Part shown: in pieces, positions 45,760 to 54,932 of the stretch | Layout of the letters: every line of letters starts with the position of its first letter | Position numbering within the stretch: the first letter of the stretch is position 1 | DNA from: JACMQX01 sp044225675 | Lineage (GTDB): Bacteria > Pseudomonadota > Gammaproteobacteria > Burkholderiales > Burkholderiaceae_C | Direction: 5' to 3' | Assembly (NCBI GenBank): GCA_044225675.1 | Contig: JBGAIH010000009.1 | Span: 62,001 to 126,000, forward strand | Length of the DNA: 64,000 bases | Program-made: the position numbers and the translations under genes | The notes under the pieces: model-generated | What the model was told of the DNA's origin: nothing | Seen by the model: only the letters and a program-made list of their open reading frames with translations | Database searches by the model: none

Positions 45760-45860
45760 GACGGCAAGGCGTGCGCTGCCATGAAGCAGGCGCACGGGCG
45801 GGCCGCTGACGCAACTCATGAGCGCGGCAGGCGGCCGGTGCCACTCGCTATCATTGGCGC

Positions 45861-46859
45861 ATGAGCTTCTTTGCCATCCTGTTCGCTTTGCTGATCGAGC
45901 AGGTGCGTCCGCTGGCACGCGGCAATCCTGTCCATGCCGGACTGCGCGCATGGGCCCGCTGGGTCAGCGGCAACTTCGATGCGGGCAAGCCCCAGCACGG
46001 CTGGATCGCCTGGACGCTCGCCGTGGTCGTGCCGGGAGCGGTGGCCATGGGTGTGCACTGGCTGCTCACCTGGCTCATCGGCTGGCCGGCGGCGGTCCTG
46101 TGGAGCGTCGCCATTCTGTATGCGACGCTCGGGTTTCGCCAGTTCAGCCATCATTTCACCGACATCCGCGATGCGCTGGACGCGGGCGATGAGGCGCTGG
46201 CCCGAGAGCTGCTGGCCCGTTGGCAGCAGGTCGATGCCGCAGAGCTTCCGCGCAGCGAGATCGTCCGGCACGTGATCGAGTATTCCGTGCTGGCGGCGCA
46301 TCGGCACGTCTTCGGTGTGCTGGGCTGGTTTTCGGTGCTGGCCGCCTTCGGCTTCGGCCCTGCAGGTGCGGTGATCTACCGCATGAGCGAGTTCGTGTCG
46401 CGCTACTGGAAGTACCGGTCCAAGGTGCAGAACCAGCCTGTGAGTGCCGCGCTCCAGGGGGCGGCGGCGCGGGCATGGACGGTGATCGACTGGCTGCCCG
46501 CGCGCGTCACGGCACTCGGATTCGCCGTGGTCGGCAGCTTTGAAGACGCCATCGATTGCTGGCGCAACTACGCGCAGCGCTTTCCCAACGACAACGACGG
46601 TGTGATCCTTGCGGCGACGTCCGGTGCGGTCAATGTGCGACTGGGTGGCGAGACGCTTGCAAGTGCGTTCGCTCCCAACGCCTCCCAGGGCTTCCGCGCC
46701 AGCGCGCCTCGCGCCGACGCGCTGGAGCCGCCGGTGGAGCTTCCCGGCCGCGAGCCCGAGCCCCAGCACCTTCGCAGCATCGTCGGCCTCGTGTGGCGCA
46801 CAGTCGTGATGTGGATGGTGCTGCTGGCCCTGCTCACCCTGGCCCGGCTGCTCGGCTGA
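45861..46859 (+). CDS. CobD/CbiB-family membrane protein, orphan
   Basis: 332 residues: MSFFAILFALLIEQVRPL, two N-terminal membrane helices, the cytoplasmic block ALARELLARWQQVDAAELPRSEIVRHVIEYSVLAAHRHVFGVLGWF, AVIYRMSEFVSRYW, and a C-terminal helix. It resembles adenosylcobinamide-phosphate synthases (CobD/CbiB), but I see no other cobalamin gene in the window. In Burkholderiales such proteins occur away from cobalamin loci, so another role, for example in membrane assembly or regulation, is possible. Confidence 0.82.
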   Translation: MSFFAILFALLIEQVRPLARGNPVHAGLRAWARWVSGNFDAGKPQHGWIAWTLAVVVPGAVAMGVHWLLTWLIGWPAAVLWSVAILYATLGFRQFSHHFTDIRDALDAGDEALARELLARWQQVDAAELPRSEIVRHVIEYSVLAAHRHVFGVLGWFSVLAAFGFGPAGAVIYRMSEFVSRYWKYRSKVQNQPVSAALQGAAARAWTVIDWLPARVTALGFAVVGSFEDAIDCWRNYAQRFPNDNDGVILAATSGAVNVRLGGETLASAFAPNASQGFRASAPRADALEPPVELPGREPEPQHLRSIVGLVWRTVVMWMVLLALLTLARLLG

Positions 46860-46885
46860 GAGCGACGCCTTCTGGCTGCCTGCGC

Positions 46886-47827
46886 TCAGTACCGAGGCTG
46901 CTGCGACAGTTCGGCAAACAGCTCGGCGTAGATCCTGTAGCGCGCGGGGCTGATGCCGTCCGCCGCCTCGTCATACTGCCCGTCCGGCGCAATATGTGCC
47001 CGCACGCCGCAGCCCGGCTCATGCAGGTGCGTGCAGTTGTAGAAGCGGCACTCGGCTACGTGCGGCCGCAGATCGGGCATGCAGGCGGCCAGCTGCATCG
47101 GGTCGATGTGATGCAGCCCGAACTCCTGGAAGCCAGGCGAATCGATGATGGCCGTGGTCCGTGCCGCGTCGGTCCAGTACAGCGAGGTGCTGGTCGTCGT
47201 GTGCTTGCCGGAGTTGAGAGCCTGCGATATCTCGCCCGTCAGGGCCGCAGCGCCGGGCACCAGGCGGTTGATGAGGGTACTCTTTCCGGCGCCCGAAGGG
47301 CCAAGCACGAGCGTGGTCTTGCCGTCGAGCCAGGCAGCGAGGTCCGCCGGGTTCGCCGTGTCGCCTGCACGCGGCTTGAGCGCCACGCCCGTCACGCCGT
47401 AACCCATGCGCCGGTAGGGCGCGAGCTTTTTCCAGGCGCGCTGGAACGGTTCGTCCAGGTCGGCCTTGTTCAGCGCAATCAGCGGCGTGATCCGCTCGGC
47501 CTCGGCGGCAATCAGCGCTCGCGCGAGCTGGCTCTCGGAGAACTCGGGCTCGGCCGCAACGAGAATCAGCACCTGATCGAGGTTCGCCGCGAACGATTTG
47601 GTCCTCAGCTCATCCTGCCGGTAGAACAGGTTGCGGCGCTCCTGCACCTTCTCGATCGTGCCTTCGTCGGTGGACGGCAGCCACAGCACCCGGTCGCCCA
47701 CCACGGCCTGGCTCTTCTTGCCGCGTGGGTGGCAGATCACCCGGCGGCCTTCTGGCGTTTCGACGAGCACATGGCGCCCATGGCCCGAGACCACCAGGCC
47801 GGTCTCAAGCTCGGGGCGGGCACTCAA
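46886..47827 (-). CDS. rsgA: Ribosome small-subunit-dependent GTPase A
   Basis: A circularly permuted GTPase that checks late 30S maturation. 313 residues starting with TTG 47827, with a GAGG site nine bases upstream; no in-frame ATG is near. OB-fold N terminus (TGLVVSGHGRHVLVETPEG), then the permuted G motifs: G4 LIALNKADL, G1 VLGPSGAGKSTLINRL, and G3 IIDSPGFQEFGL, ending in the zinc-knuckle CRFYNCTHLHEPGCGV. It follows pcd after nine bases. Confidence 0.96.
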   Translation of the reverse strand: MSARPELETGLVVSGHGRHVLVETPEGRRVICHPRGKKSQAVVGDRVLWLPSTDEGTIEKVQERRNLFYRQDELRTKSFAANLDQVLILVAAEPEFSESQLARALIAAEAERITPLIALNKADLDEPFQRAWKKLAPYRRMGYGVTGVALKPRAGDTANPADLAAWLDGKTTLVLGPSGAGKSTLINRLVPGAAALTGEISQALNSGKHTTTSTSLYWTDAARTTAIIDSPGFQEFGLHHIDPMQLAACMPDLRPHVAECRFYNCTHLHEPGCGVRAHIAPDGQYDEAADGISPARYRIYAELFAELSQQPRY

Positions 47828-47836
47828 GCCATGACC

Positions 47837-48163
47837 TCAGGCCAGCAGCGCGTCGACCTGGGCCGCGCATTCGAAGTCGGTGGAGGACAGGCCCTGGACA
47901 TCATGGGTGTTGAAGCGAACCACGCAGCGGTTGTAGTGGACCGACAGGTCCGGATGATGGTCCTGTGCATTCGCAATGAAGGCCAGCGCATTGACGAATG
48001 AAATCGTCTCGTAATAGTTGGCGAAGTGGTAGGTCTTCTCGATGGCCACGTCCGCGCCGTCGCCCGTGAGCTTCCATCCGTCCAGCCGGGCGAGGGCCGA
48101 CACGATGGCCGGCGCCGACATCGCGCTGCGGGGCAGGCTGGACCAGTCTTTTTTCTTGAGCAT
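47837..48163 (-). CDS. Pterin-4a-carbinolamine dehydratase
   Basis: 108 residues with the family signature YHFANYYETISFVNALAFIANAQDHHPDLSVHYNRCVVRFNTHDVQGLS, containing the catalytic histidine group (DHHPD ... H). It dehydrates 4a-hydroxytetrahydropterin during pterin recycling, often for phenylalanine hydroxylase. No hydroxylase gene is in the window. Start could be ATG 48163 or ATG 48121 (MSAPAIVSALARLDGWK). Four bases after the peptidase stop. Confidence 0.92.
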   Translation of the reverse strand: MLKKKDWSSLPRSAMSAPAIVSALARLDGWKLTGDGADVAIEKTYHFANYYETISFVNALAFIANAQDHHPDLSVHYNRCVVRFNTHDVQGLSSTDFECAAQVDALLA

Positions 48164-48167
48164 GGAT

Positions 48168-49424
48168 TTATGCGCCCATTCGGGCCAGCCGCTCGGAGGC
48201 CGGTGGGTGGGAGTAGTAGAACTTCACGAAGACCGGATCGGGCGTAAGGGTCGACGCGTTGTCCTCGTAGAGCTTGAGCAGGGCCGTGGACAGGTCGCGG
48301 CCGCTGGTCTGGGCCACTGCATAGGCGTCGGCCTCGAATTCGTGCCGGCGCGACAGCTGGGCGAACAGCGGCGACACGAAGAACGTGAAGGTCGGCACCG
48401 CGAGCATGAACAGCAACAGCGCCAGCGCGTCGTTCGGGGCCGTCATGTTGGGCACGACGCCCAGGCCGGTATAGAACCAGGTCTGCACCGACAGCCAGCC
48501 GAGCAGCGCGAAGCCCGCCAGGCTCATTGCGAACAGACTCGCAATGCGCTTGATGATGTGCTTGTGCTTGAAATGGCCGAGTTCGTGCGCCAGAACCGCA
48601 TCCACTTCATCGGCCGACAGCTTGGCCAGAAGCGTGTCGTAGAACACCACCCGCTTTGCCGTTCCAAAGCCGGTGAAATAGGCGTTTGCATGGGCCGAGC
48701 GCTTGCTTCCGTCCATCACGAACAAGCCCTTGGCCGAAAAGCCGCAGCGCTGCATCAGCGCTGTCACGCGCGCCTTGAGCGACTCGTCGTCGAGCGGCTT
48801 GAACTGGTTGAACAGCGGCGCGATGAAGGTCGGGTAGATGACGAGGAGCAGCAGGTTGAAGCCCATCCAGCAGCCCCAGGCCCACAGCCACCAGTAGGAG
48901 CCGGCGGCGCCCATGAGCCAGAGAATCAGCGCCGCGATGGGCAGTCCGATGGCGGCGCCCAGCAGCGTGGACTTGGCCAGGTCGATCAGCCACAGGCGCA
49001 GCGTCATCTTGTTGAAGCCGAACCGCTCTTCGACCACGAAGGTCTGGTAGAGCGTGAACGGCAGGTCGACGAGTCCGCCGATCAGCACGAAGGCGACGAG
49101 CAGCGCCAATTGCTGCAGCATGCCGCCACCAAGCGCCGACAGGAGCACCTGGTTGAGCAGATCCAGCCCTCCCAGCAGCGTCCAGCCGAGCACCAGGCCC
49201 GACCCTACGGCCAGCTCCAGCAGGCCGATGCGTGCCTTGGCGATGGTGTAGTCGGCGGCCTTCTGATGGGCTGCCAGGGTGATGGTCTGCGCGAACGCGG
49301 CCGGGACCGCATCGCGATGCCGCGCCACATGCCGGATCTGCCGTGTCGCGAGCCAGAATTTCACCCACATGCCGGCCACCAGGGCCACGGCGAAAGCCAG
49401 GGTCAGAACGAGGGAAGGGTGCAT
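48168..49424 (-). CDS. M48-family membrane zinc metallopeptidase (Ste24-like)
   Basis: 418 residues from ATG 49424. Several membrane helices and the zinc motif AVLAHELGHFKHKHIIKR (HExxH), with the third ligand in RRHEFEADAYAVAQTSGR. FVVEERFGFNKMTLRLWLIDLAKS and GSKRSAHANAYFTGFGTAKRVVFYDTLL are typical of CaaX-protease 1 / Ste24-type M48 peptidases. It probably acts in membrane-protein quality control. First gene of peptidase-pcd-rsgA and divergent from orn, with only 36 bases between the two starts. Confidence 0.93.
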   Translation of the reverse strand: MHPSLVLTLAFAVALVAGMWVKFWLATRQIRHVARHRDAVPAAFAQTITLAAHQKAADYTIAKARIGLLELAVGSGLVLGWTLLGGLDLLNQVLLSALGGGMLQQLALLVAFVLIGGLVDLPFTLYQTFVVEERFGFNKMTLRLWLIDLAKSTLLGAAIGLPIAALILWLMGAAGSYWWLWAWGCWMGFNLLLLVIYPTFIAPLFNQFKPLDDESLKARVTALMQRCGFSAKGLFVMDGSKRSAHANAYFTGFGTAKRVVFYDTLLAKLSADEVDAVLAHELGHFKHKHIIKRIASLFAMSLAGFALLGWLSVQTWFYTGLGVVPNMTAPNDALALLLFMLAVPTFTFFVSPLFAQLSRRHEFEADAYAVAQTSGRDLSTALLKLYEDNASTLTPDPVFVKFYYSHPPASERLARMGA

Positions 49425-49460
49425 GCGGGCGAGTTTAGGCCATCGGCGACAATCGCGGGA

Positions 49461-50042
49461 ATGACTCAAGCCAACTCCCCAGAGGCCGTGATGCTGGCCA
49501 AATCCGACCAGAACCTCGTCTGGCTCGACTGCGAAATGACCGGACTCGACCCGGAGAAGGAGCGCCTGATCGAGATCGCCATCATCGTGACCGATCCGAT
49601 GCTCGCCATCCGCATCGAGGGCCCCGTGCTGGTGATCCACCAGAGCGATGCCCAGCTCGACGCCATGGACGCCTGGAACAAGGGCACCCACGGCAAGAGC
49701 GGCCTCATCGACAAGGTGCGCGCCTCGACCCTCACCGAAGCCGAGGCCGAGCGGCAGATCCTGGACTTTCTCGCGGCCTACGTGCCACGTGGAGCTTCGC
49801 CGATGTGCGGCAACACCATCAGCCAGGACCGGCGCTTCCTGGTGAAGTACATGCCGCTGCTCGAGGCATTCTTTCACTACCGCAATCTGGACGTCAGCAC
49901 GCTCAAGGAGCTGTCGCGGCGCTGGCGGCCCGAGGTGTACAACGCGTTCAAGAAGCAGCAGAGCCACACGGCCCTGGCCGACGTGCACGAGTCGATCGAC
50001 GAGCTGATCCACTACCGCACCCATTTCCTGCGTCTCGAATGA
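49461..50042 (+). CDS. orn: Oligoribonuclease
   Basis: A 3'-5' exonuclease of the DEDD family that degrades short RNAs, including pGpG from cyclic di-GMP turnover. 193 residues from ATG 49461 (ATG 49491 is possible). DEDDh residues: NLVWLDCEMTGLDPEKERLIEIA, MCGNTISQDRRFL, and QSHTALADVHESIDEL. Divergent from the M48 peptidase gene. Confidence 0.96.
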   Translation: MTQANSPEAVMLAKSDQNLVWLDCEMTGLDPEKERLIEIAIIVTDPMLAIRIEGPVLVIHQSDAQLDAMDAWNKGTHGKSGLIDKVRASTLTEAEAERQILDFLAAYVPRGASPMCGNTISQDRRFLVKYMPLLEAFFHYRNLDVSTLKELSRRWRPEVYNAFKKQQSHTALADVHESIDELIHYRTHFLRLE

Positions 50043-50084
50043 GCTTGAGCGCACAGGCAATTAGGTAAAAACCCGAGGCTGTGC

Positions 50085-50326
50085 CATAATCGAAGGCTGC
50101 GCAGCAATTGCAGCGCAGTTTGTGCATCTCCCTTCACGCACGACCCGCCCGGGCAGGCTTTTGCAGCCCGAGGCCATGCAAGGTCAACTCACACGCAGCT
50201 TTCGCGCTGCAGCCGTTGCGGCAGATTTCTTCTGTCCCCCGGTTCTGAGCTTCGTTTGATGGTCGATGTTTTTTAACCATTGACGGAGCCCGCCGCCTCG
50301 ATCGCGGCACTCCCGAGCGAGTAAAC
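50085..50326 (+). promoter_or_regulatory. Promoter and long structured leader of the DEAD-box helicase gene
   Basis: A CATAAT -10 (50085-50090) followed by CGAAGGCTGCG resembles the rpsP and rplS promoters. About 230 bases of leader follow. It contains an 11-base inverted repeat with one mismatch (CTGCGCAGCAA 50097-50107, TTGCAGCGCAG 50108-50118), a smaller GCAGC-TTTCGC-GCTGC hairpin near 50194-50210, and a T6 run near 50269. Cold-shock helicase genes often carry regulatory leaders of this length. Confidence 0.55.
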
Positions 50327-52189
50327 ATGACTGACACTTTTGAAGTGCGCGGCGACTTTTCGCCCGCCGAAGAATCCTTTGAATCCGGTATCCCGGCCGT
50401 GACCGCGACGTTTGCGGAAGGCGCGGACACCGCGCTGCCCGAGGCCGCGGTTGGCGCTTCCGACGCGGCGGCACCTGCGGCTGAAACGCCGAACGGCTTT
50501 GCACGCATGGGCCTGGCCCCCGAGCTGCTGAGTGCCGTGGCGGACCTGGGCTTCACCGAGCCCACCATCGTCCAGGCCACCACCATCCCCAAGGCCCTGC
50601 CCAGCGGCAAGGACGGCGAAGCCCGCGGCTACATCGACCTGATGGTCTCCAGCCAGACCGGCAGCGGCAAGACCGCCGCCTTCCTGCTGCCTGTGCTGCA
50701 CACCCTGCTCAAGCTCCAGGACGAAGCCCTGGCGCGCGAACGTGCCGAGCATGAGAAGGCCGTCGCCGACGCCATCGCCAAGGGCGAGGCGCCGCCCAAG
50801 CGTGCCAAGCGCAAGGACCCCACCAACGCGCGCAACTTCAAGGCCGCCACCCCGGGCGCACTGATCCTGTGCCCCACGCGCGAGCTGGCCCAGCAGGTGG
50901 CCCATGATGCCATCGACCTCGTCAAGCATTGCCGTGGCCTGCGCATTGCCAACGTCGTCGGCGGCATGCCCTACCAGCTTCAGATCGCCCGCCTGCAGAA
51001 CGCCAACCTCGTGGTCGCCACGCCGGGCCGTCTGCTCGACCTGCAGCGCTCGATGCAGATCAAGCTCGACCAGGTGCAGTTCCTCGTGGTCGACGAAGCC
51101 GACCGCATGCTGGACCTCGGCTTCTCGGACGATCTCGCCGAGATCAACAACCTGACGATCGAGCGCAAGCAGACGATGATGTTCAGCGCGACCTTCGCGC
51201 CGCGCATCCAGCAGCTGGCCGCCCGCGTGATGCGCGAGCCGCAGCGCGTGACCATCGACAACCCGCAGGAAAAGCACGCCAACATCAAGCAGTCGCTCTA
51301 CTGGGCCGACAACGCCCAGCACAAGCGCAAGCTGCTCGACCACTGGTTGCGCGACACCTCCATCAACCAGGCCATCGTGTTCGCGAGCACCCAGATCGAG
51401 TGCGACGGGCTGGCCAATGACCTGCAGCAGGACGGCTTTTCCGCCGTCGCGCTGCACGGCGCCCTGAGCCAGGGCCTGCGCAACCGCCGGCTCATGGCCC
51501 TGCGCAACGGCCAGGTCCAGATCCTCGTGGCCACCGACGTGGCGGCGCGGGGCATCGACGTGCCCACGATCACCCACGTGTTCAACTTCGGCCTGCCGAT
51601 GAAGGCCGAGGACTACACCCACCGCATCGGCCGCACCGGCCGTGCCGGGCGCGACGGCCTGGCGATCACCTTCGCCGAGATGCGCGATCGTCGCCGCATC
51701 ATGGACATCGAGCAGTACACGCGCCAGCAGTTCAAGGCCGAGGTCGTTGCCGGCCTGGAGCCGCAGCAGCGCTTCATGGACACGCGCCTTCCGCGCGGCT
51801 TCGGCGGCCGTGACGGTCAGCCGCAAGGCCGCCGTCCTGCGCCCAGGGGCCGCAGCCCCGAGCGCAACGGCTTCGCCGGCTTTGGCGGCAACGGCGGCGT
51901 GGTGGGGCCTGCCGGCGACAGCCGCCGCAGCGGCGCCCAGCGTGAGGGATTCAGCTACGAGCGCAAGGGCGGCTTCAACGACCGCTTCGCCGGCCAGCGC
52001 CAGGAAGGCTTCCGTCAAGAAGGCTTCCGCCAGGACGGCGCCGCGCCGCGCGGTGACTTCGCGCCGCGCAAGCCCGCGTTCGCCAAGCCGGGCTTTGCCA
52101 AGCCGGCGCACGCCCGCCCGGACGGCGGTGGCCGTGCCTTCGTGCCGCGCGACGGCGCCAAGAAGCGTCCCGCCAAGCCGGTGCGCTGA
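50327..52189 (+). CDS. DEAD-box ATP-dependent RNA helicase
   Basis: 620 residues. Motifs in order: Q motif (GFTEPTIVQATTIPKAL), I SQTGSGKTAAFLLPVL, Ia PTRELAQQV, Ib TPGRLLDL, II VVDEADRMLDLGF, III SATF, IV IVFASTQ, V VATDVAARGIDVP, VI YTHRIGRTGRAGRDG. A charged insert of about 40 residues lies between motifs I and Ia, and the last 160 residues are a basic Gly/Arg-rich tail with a QEGFRQEGFRQ repeat. It is RhlE/DeaD-like; such enzymes remodel RNA during cold or ribosome assembly. It has a long leader and its own terminator. Confidence 0.95.
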   Translation: MTDTFEVRGDFSPAEESFESGIPAVTATFAEGADTALPEAAVGASDAAAPAAETPNGFARMGLAPELLSAVADLGFTEPTIVQATTIPKALPSGKDGEARGYIDLMVSSQTGSGKTAAFLLPVLHTLLKLQDEALARERAEHEKAVADAIAKGEAPPKRAKRKDPTNARNFKAATPGALILCPTRELAQQVAHDAIDLVKHCRGLRIANVVGGMPYQLQIARLQNANLVVATPGRLLDLQRSMQIKLDQVQFLVVDEADRMLDLGFSDDLAEINNLTIERKQTMMFSATFAPRIQQLAARVMREPQRVTIDNPQEKHANIKQSLYWADNAQHKRKLLDHWLRDTSINQAIVFASTQIECDGLANDLQQDGFSAVALHGALSQGLRNRRLMALRNGQVQILVATDVAARGIDVPTITHVFNFGLPMKAEDYTHRIGRTGRAGRDGLAITFAEMRDRRRIMDIEQYTRQQFKAEVVAGLEPQQRFMDTRLPRGFGGRDGQPQGRRPAPRGRSPERNGFAGFGGNGGVVGPAGDSRRSGAQREGFSYERKGGFNDRFAGQRQEGFRQEGFRQDGAAPRGDFAPRKPAFAKPGFAKPAHARPDGGGRAFVPRDGAKKRPAKPVR

Positions 52190-52240
52190 AGGCGGCCGCT
52201 CAGCGACTTGCCGACGGACGCGGCGAGCGCCCGATGAATG

Positions 52241-52265
52241 AAAGCCGGCGCATGCCGGCTTTTTT
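52241..52265 (+). terminator. Intrinsic terminator of the helicase gene
   Basis: Arms AAAGCCGGC (52241-52249) and GCCGGCTTT (52254-52262) around a GCAT loop, with T-run to 52265. Confidence 0.9.
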
Positions 52266-52340
52266 CATGGAGCGAGGCGATGGATTCGGAACGCAGAAGA
52301 GACGTGCAGCCTGCATGCCCGGCGCATGGGGCGCCCAGAA

Positions 52341-52370
52341 AAAAGCCCTCGCTGTTCAGCGAGGGCTTTT
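52341..52370. terminator. Long bidirectional terminator between helicase and tRNA genes
   Basis: Fourteen-base perfect arms AAAAGCCCTCGCTG (52341-52354) and CAGCGAGGGCTTTT (52357-52370) with a two-base spacer; A-run and T-run on the two sides. It lies 16 bases beyond the 3' end of tRNA-Lys and probably terminates the minus-strand tRNA transcript. Confidence 0.88.
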
Positions 52371-52385
52371 CAATTTCGGGGTATT

Positions 52386-52461
52386 TGGTGGGCCCTGAGT
52401 GACTCGAACACTCGACCTACGGATTAAGAGTCCGCTGCTCTACCAACTGAGCTAAGAGCCC
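52386..52461 (-). tRNA. tRNA-Lys (anticodon CTT)
   Basis: 76 bases on the minus strand including an encoded CCA (52388-52386). The acceptor stem is GGGCTCT with AGGGCCC (one G-T pair), the D-arm is GCTC-AGTTGGTA-GAGC, and the anticodon loop CTCTTAA gives CTT. The T-loop TTCGAGT is normal. Confidence 0.95.
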
Positions 52462-52485
52462 CCGTGAAACCTGTCAATGATGCTG

Positions 52486-52561
<76 letters not shown>

Positions 52562-52643
52562 ACAACATCCAGTAGTTTAAACCATTCTTGCGAGGCGGCG
52601 AAAGCAAGACCGCAATTATGCCGCAAATTTTGTGCTGCTTCGA

Positions 52644-53513
52644 TCAGCTCATGCCATTGCGGCTCGCAAGTTCGACGAAGAGTCCCGAGTGATCAAGGTC
52701 GGTCAGTCCGTGCGCGATGCCATCGGCATAGAGCTGCTCGAACAGCCGCGTGATCGGCGCGTCGAATCCGATCTCGTCGGCCGTGGCGAGCGCATTGCGC
52801 ATGTCCTTGAGTTGCACCGACATGCGGGCCCGCGGCGCGAAGTCGCGCTCGACCATGCGCTGGCCGTGCAGCTGCAGAACGCGGCTTTCGGCAAATCCGC
52901 CCGAGATGGCTTCCTTCACCTTGGCCATGTCGGCGCCGCCGCGCGCGCACATGAGCAGCGACTCGGCGACAGCGCCGATCGTGATGCCCACGATCATCTG
53001 GTTGGCGAGCTTGGCCAGCTGGCCACTGCCGTGCGGCCCGACATGCGTGGCGCGGCCCAGCACACGGAACACCTCCTGCGCGCGCTCGAAGTCTGCGGCC
53101 TTGCCGCCGACCATGATCGCCAGGGTGCCCTGCTCGGCGCCGACGGTGCCGCCCGACACGGGGGCGTCGAGGTGCTGCACGTCCAGCGGTCCGAGACGTG
53201 CGGCATGGTCGCGCGCCTCGCGCGGTTTGATCGACGCCATATCGATGAACAGCGTGCCGGCTCGCATGGCGGCTGCGGCGCCCTGCTCGAACAGAACATC
53301 GCCGACCACCGCGCCGTTCTCGAGCATGCTGATGATGACGTCGCCAGCGGCCGCCGCAGTGGCGGCCGTGGCATGCACGGTGGCCCCGAAGGCCGCCAGA
53401 CGCTCGGCCTTGTCGCGCGAGCGGTTGAACACATGGACCTCATGGCCCGCCTCGCACAGGCGCCGCGCCATCGGAAAGCCCATCAGGCCGATGCCCAGGA
53501 CTGAAATTTTCAT
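52644..53513 (-). CDS. Beta-hydroxyacid dehydrogenase (3-hydroxyisobutyrate / tartronate semialdehyde reductase family)
   Basis: 289 residues: N-terminal NAD(P) loop ISVLGIGLMGFPMARRLCEAGHEVHVFNRS, the substrate motif LDAPVSGGTVGAEQGTLAIMVGG (residues about 116-137), and the catalytic lysine 168 in GSGQLAKLANQM. The family reduces or oxidises short beta-hydroxyacids such as tartronate semialdehyde or 3-hydroxyisobutyrate. It ends the operon GntR-dioxygenase-SAF oxidoreductase, 57 bases after the latter, so it probably handles a small hydroxyacid product of that pathway. Confidence 0.93.
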   Translation of the reverse strand: MKISVLGIGLMGFPMARRLCEAGHEVHVFNRSRDKAERLAAFGATVHATAATAAAAGDVIISMLENGAVVGDVLFEQGAAAAMRAGTLFIDMASIKPREARDHAARLGPLDVQHLDAPVSGGTVGAEQGTLAIMVGGKAADFERAQEVFRVLGRATHVGPHGSGQLAKLANQMIVGITIGAVAESLLMCARGGADMAKVKEAISGGFAESRVLQLHGQRMVERDFAPRARMSVQLKDMRNALATADEIGFDAPITRLFEQLYADGIAHGLTDLDHSGLFVELASRNGMS

Positions 53514-53570
53514 GCTGTCTCCTCTGCTTGGGTTCCACGCATCATGGAACCGTGCAGGGCGGATTTGCTG

Positions 53571-54929
53571 TCAGGCGGCTTTCAGCTGCGGCGCGGCGAA
53601 CATGTCTTCCATCTCCTTGCGGATGCGGAAAGCACGTGTGGCTGTGTCCATCGCCACGTCGGCCCAGGTGAGCGACTGGCCTTTGCGCACCGGGCGCACC
53701 ACCTTCACGTCGTGCGCCAGGCCCAGGGGCAGGCCGCCGACCTGAGCGGAGGTCTGCGCGGGCAGCAGCTTGCCCCACACGGTGTAGCCGCCTTCGCCGT
53801 CGAGCATCTCGCCCGGTGCCAGGTCCTTCTTGGCCGTGGCCACGACGTCGGCGTTCCAGCACGTGGCCACGCCGGTGGCCTCGCCGCGCAGCGCGACGCT
53901 CGCAACCGAGACCCCCACCTCCAGGCCGATCAGATGCCAGCGCTTGTACAGCGTGAAGTAGCGGCCGCTCGGATCGGTGTGGGCGTTGTATTCCTCGAAG
54001 CAGTTGCGGATGTACTCCGTCTCGCCTTCGACGGTGACCCACACCCCCATGCGGATGTCGTAGGGGATCTTGCGTCCATTGGCCTCCAGCGAGGAGATGA
54101 CCTCGACCATGCCCTTGCGCTCCAGCACGCCGCCTTCGCTGATCGGCCGCGTGACGAAGGGAATGTCCTCCACGCTCGCCGGCGGATACAGGAGGCCGTT
54201 GGACGGCACCGTGAGCCCGGTCGCGTTGGCCACGGCGGTGCTTTCGATCGACGGCTTGGAGCCGTCCAGGAAGCTGTTGAACATCTTCGGGTTGAGGCCG
54301 CCGCGCCGCGCCTGCTCGGGCGTCAGGCCGTAGTTGCCCCAGACCGTCTCGGGCGTGGACTCGCAGAAGTGCGGCAGCCACTTGTGGCCGCGGCCGGCCG
54401 CGACGACGGGAAAGCCGCAGGTGCGGGCCCAGTCGACCAGATCGCAGATCAGCGCGGGCTGGTCGCCGAAGGCCAGCGAGTACACCACGCCGGCCTGCGC
54501 GGCCTTGCGTGCGAGCAGCGGACCGCAGAAGGCGTCGGCCTCCACCGTCACGTTCACCACATGCTTGCAGTGGGCGAAGGCGGCCAGGCAGTGGTCGACC
54601 GCGGCGATCGGATGGCCCGTGCATTCCACGATCACGTCGATCGCCGGATGGCGCGCGAGCGCTTCCCAGTCGTCGCTGATGAAGGTGGTGCCGCGCCGCA
54701 GGGCGTCGTCGAGCGACGTGGCCTCGGTGCGGGCAGGCTCCCAGCCCACGCGGGCCAGATTGGCGCGGGCGCCGTCGGGCGAGAGGTCGGCAATGCCGAC
54801 CAGGTGCACGCCGGGCGTGCGCGGAACCTGGGCCAGGTACATGGAGCCGAACTTGCCGGCGCCGATGAGGCCGATGCGCACCGGCTTGCCGTCGGCCGCG
54901 CGCTGAAGGAGCTTGGCGTGCAGGTTCAT
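53571..54929 (-). CDS. NAD(P)-dependent oxidoreductase with C-terminal SAF domain
   Basis: 452 residues. N-terminal Rossmann fold RIGLIGAGKFGSMYLAQV (about residues 18-35) and homoserine-dehydrogenase-like features (DVIVECTGHP, VNVTVEADAFCGPLL), a central GRGHKWLP region, then a SAF-type domain (about 345-430: VATAKKDLAPGEMLDGEGGYTVWGKLLPA) and VRPVRKGQSLTWADV. Proteins of this architecture exist in many bacteria but I know of no settled substrate. It starts three bases after the dioxygenase stop, so it likely acts on the product of that enzyme or a close derivative. Confidence 0.85.
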   Translation of the reverse strand: MNLHAKLLQRAADGKPVRIGLIGAGKFGSMYLAQVPRTPGVHLVGIADLSPDGARANLARVGWEPARTEATSLDDALRRGTTFISDDWEALARHPAIDVIVECTGHPIAAVDHCLAAFAHCKHVVNVTVEADAFCGPLLARKAAQAGVVYSLAFGDQPALICDLVDWARTCGFPVVAAGRGHKWLPHFCESTPETVWGNYGLTPEQARRGGLNPKMFNSFLDGSKPSIESTAVANATGLTVPSNGLLYPPASVEDIPFVTRPISEGGVLERKGMVEVISSLEANGRKIPYDIRMGVWVTVEGETEYIRNCFEEYNAHTDPSGRYFTLYKRWHLIGLEVGVSVASVALRGEATGVATCWNADVVATAKKDLAPGEMLDGEGGYTVWGKLLPAQTSAQVGGLPLGLAHDVKVVRPVRKGQSLTWADVAMDTATRAFRIRKEMEDMFAAPQLKAA

Positions 54930-54932
54930 GCG

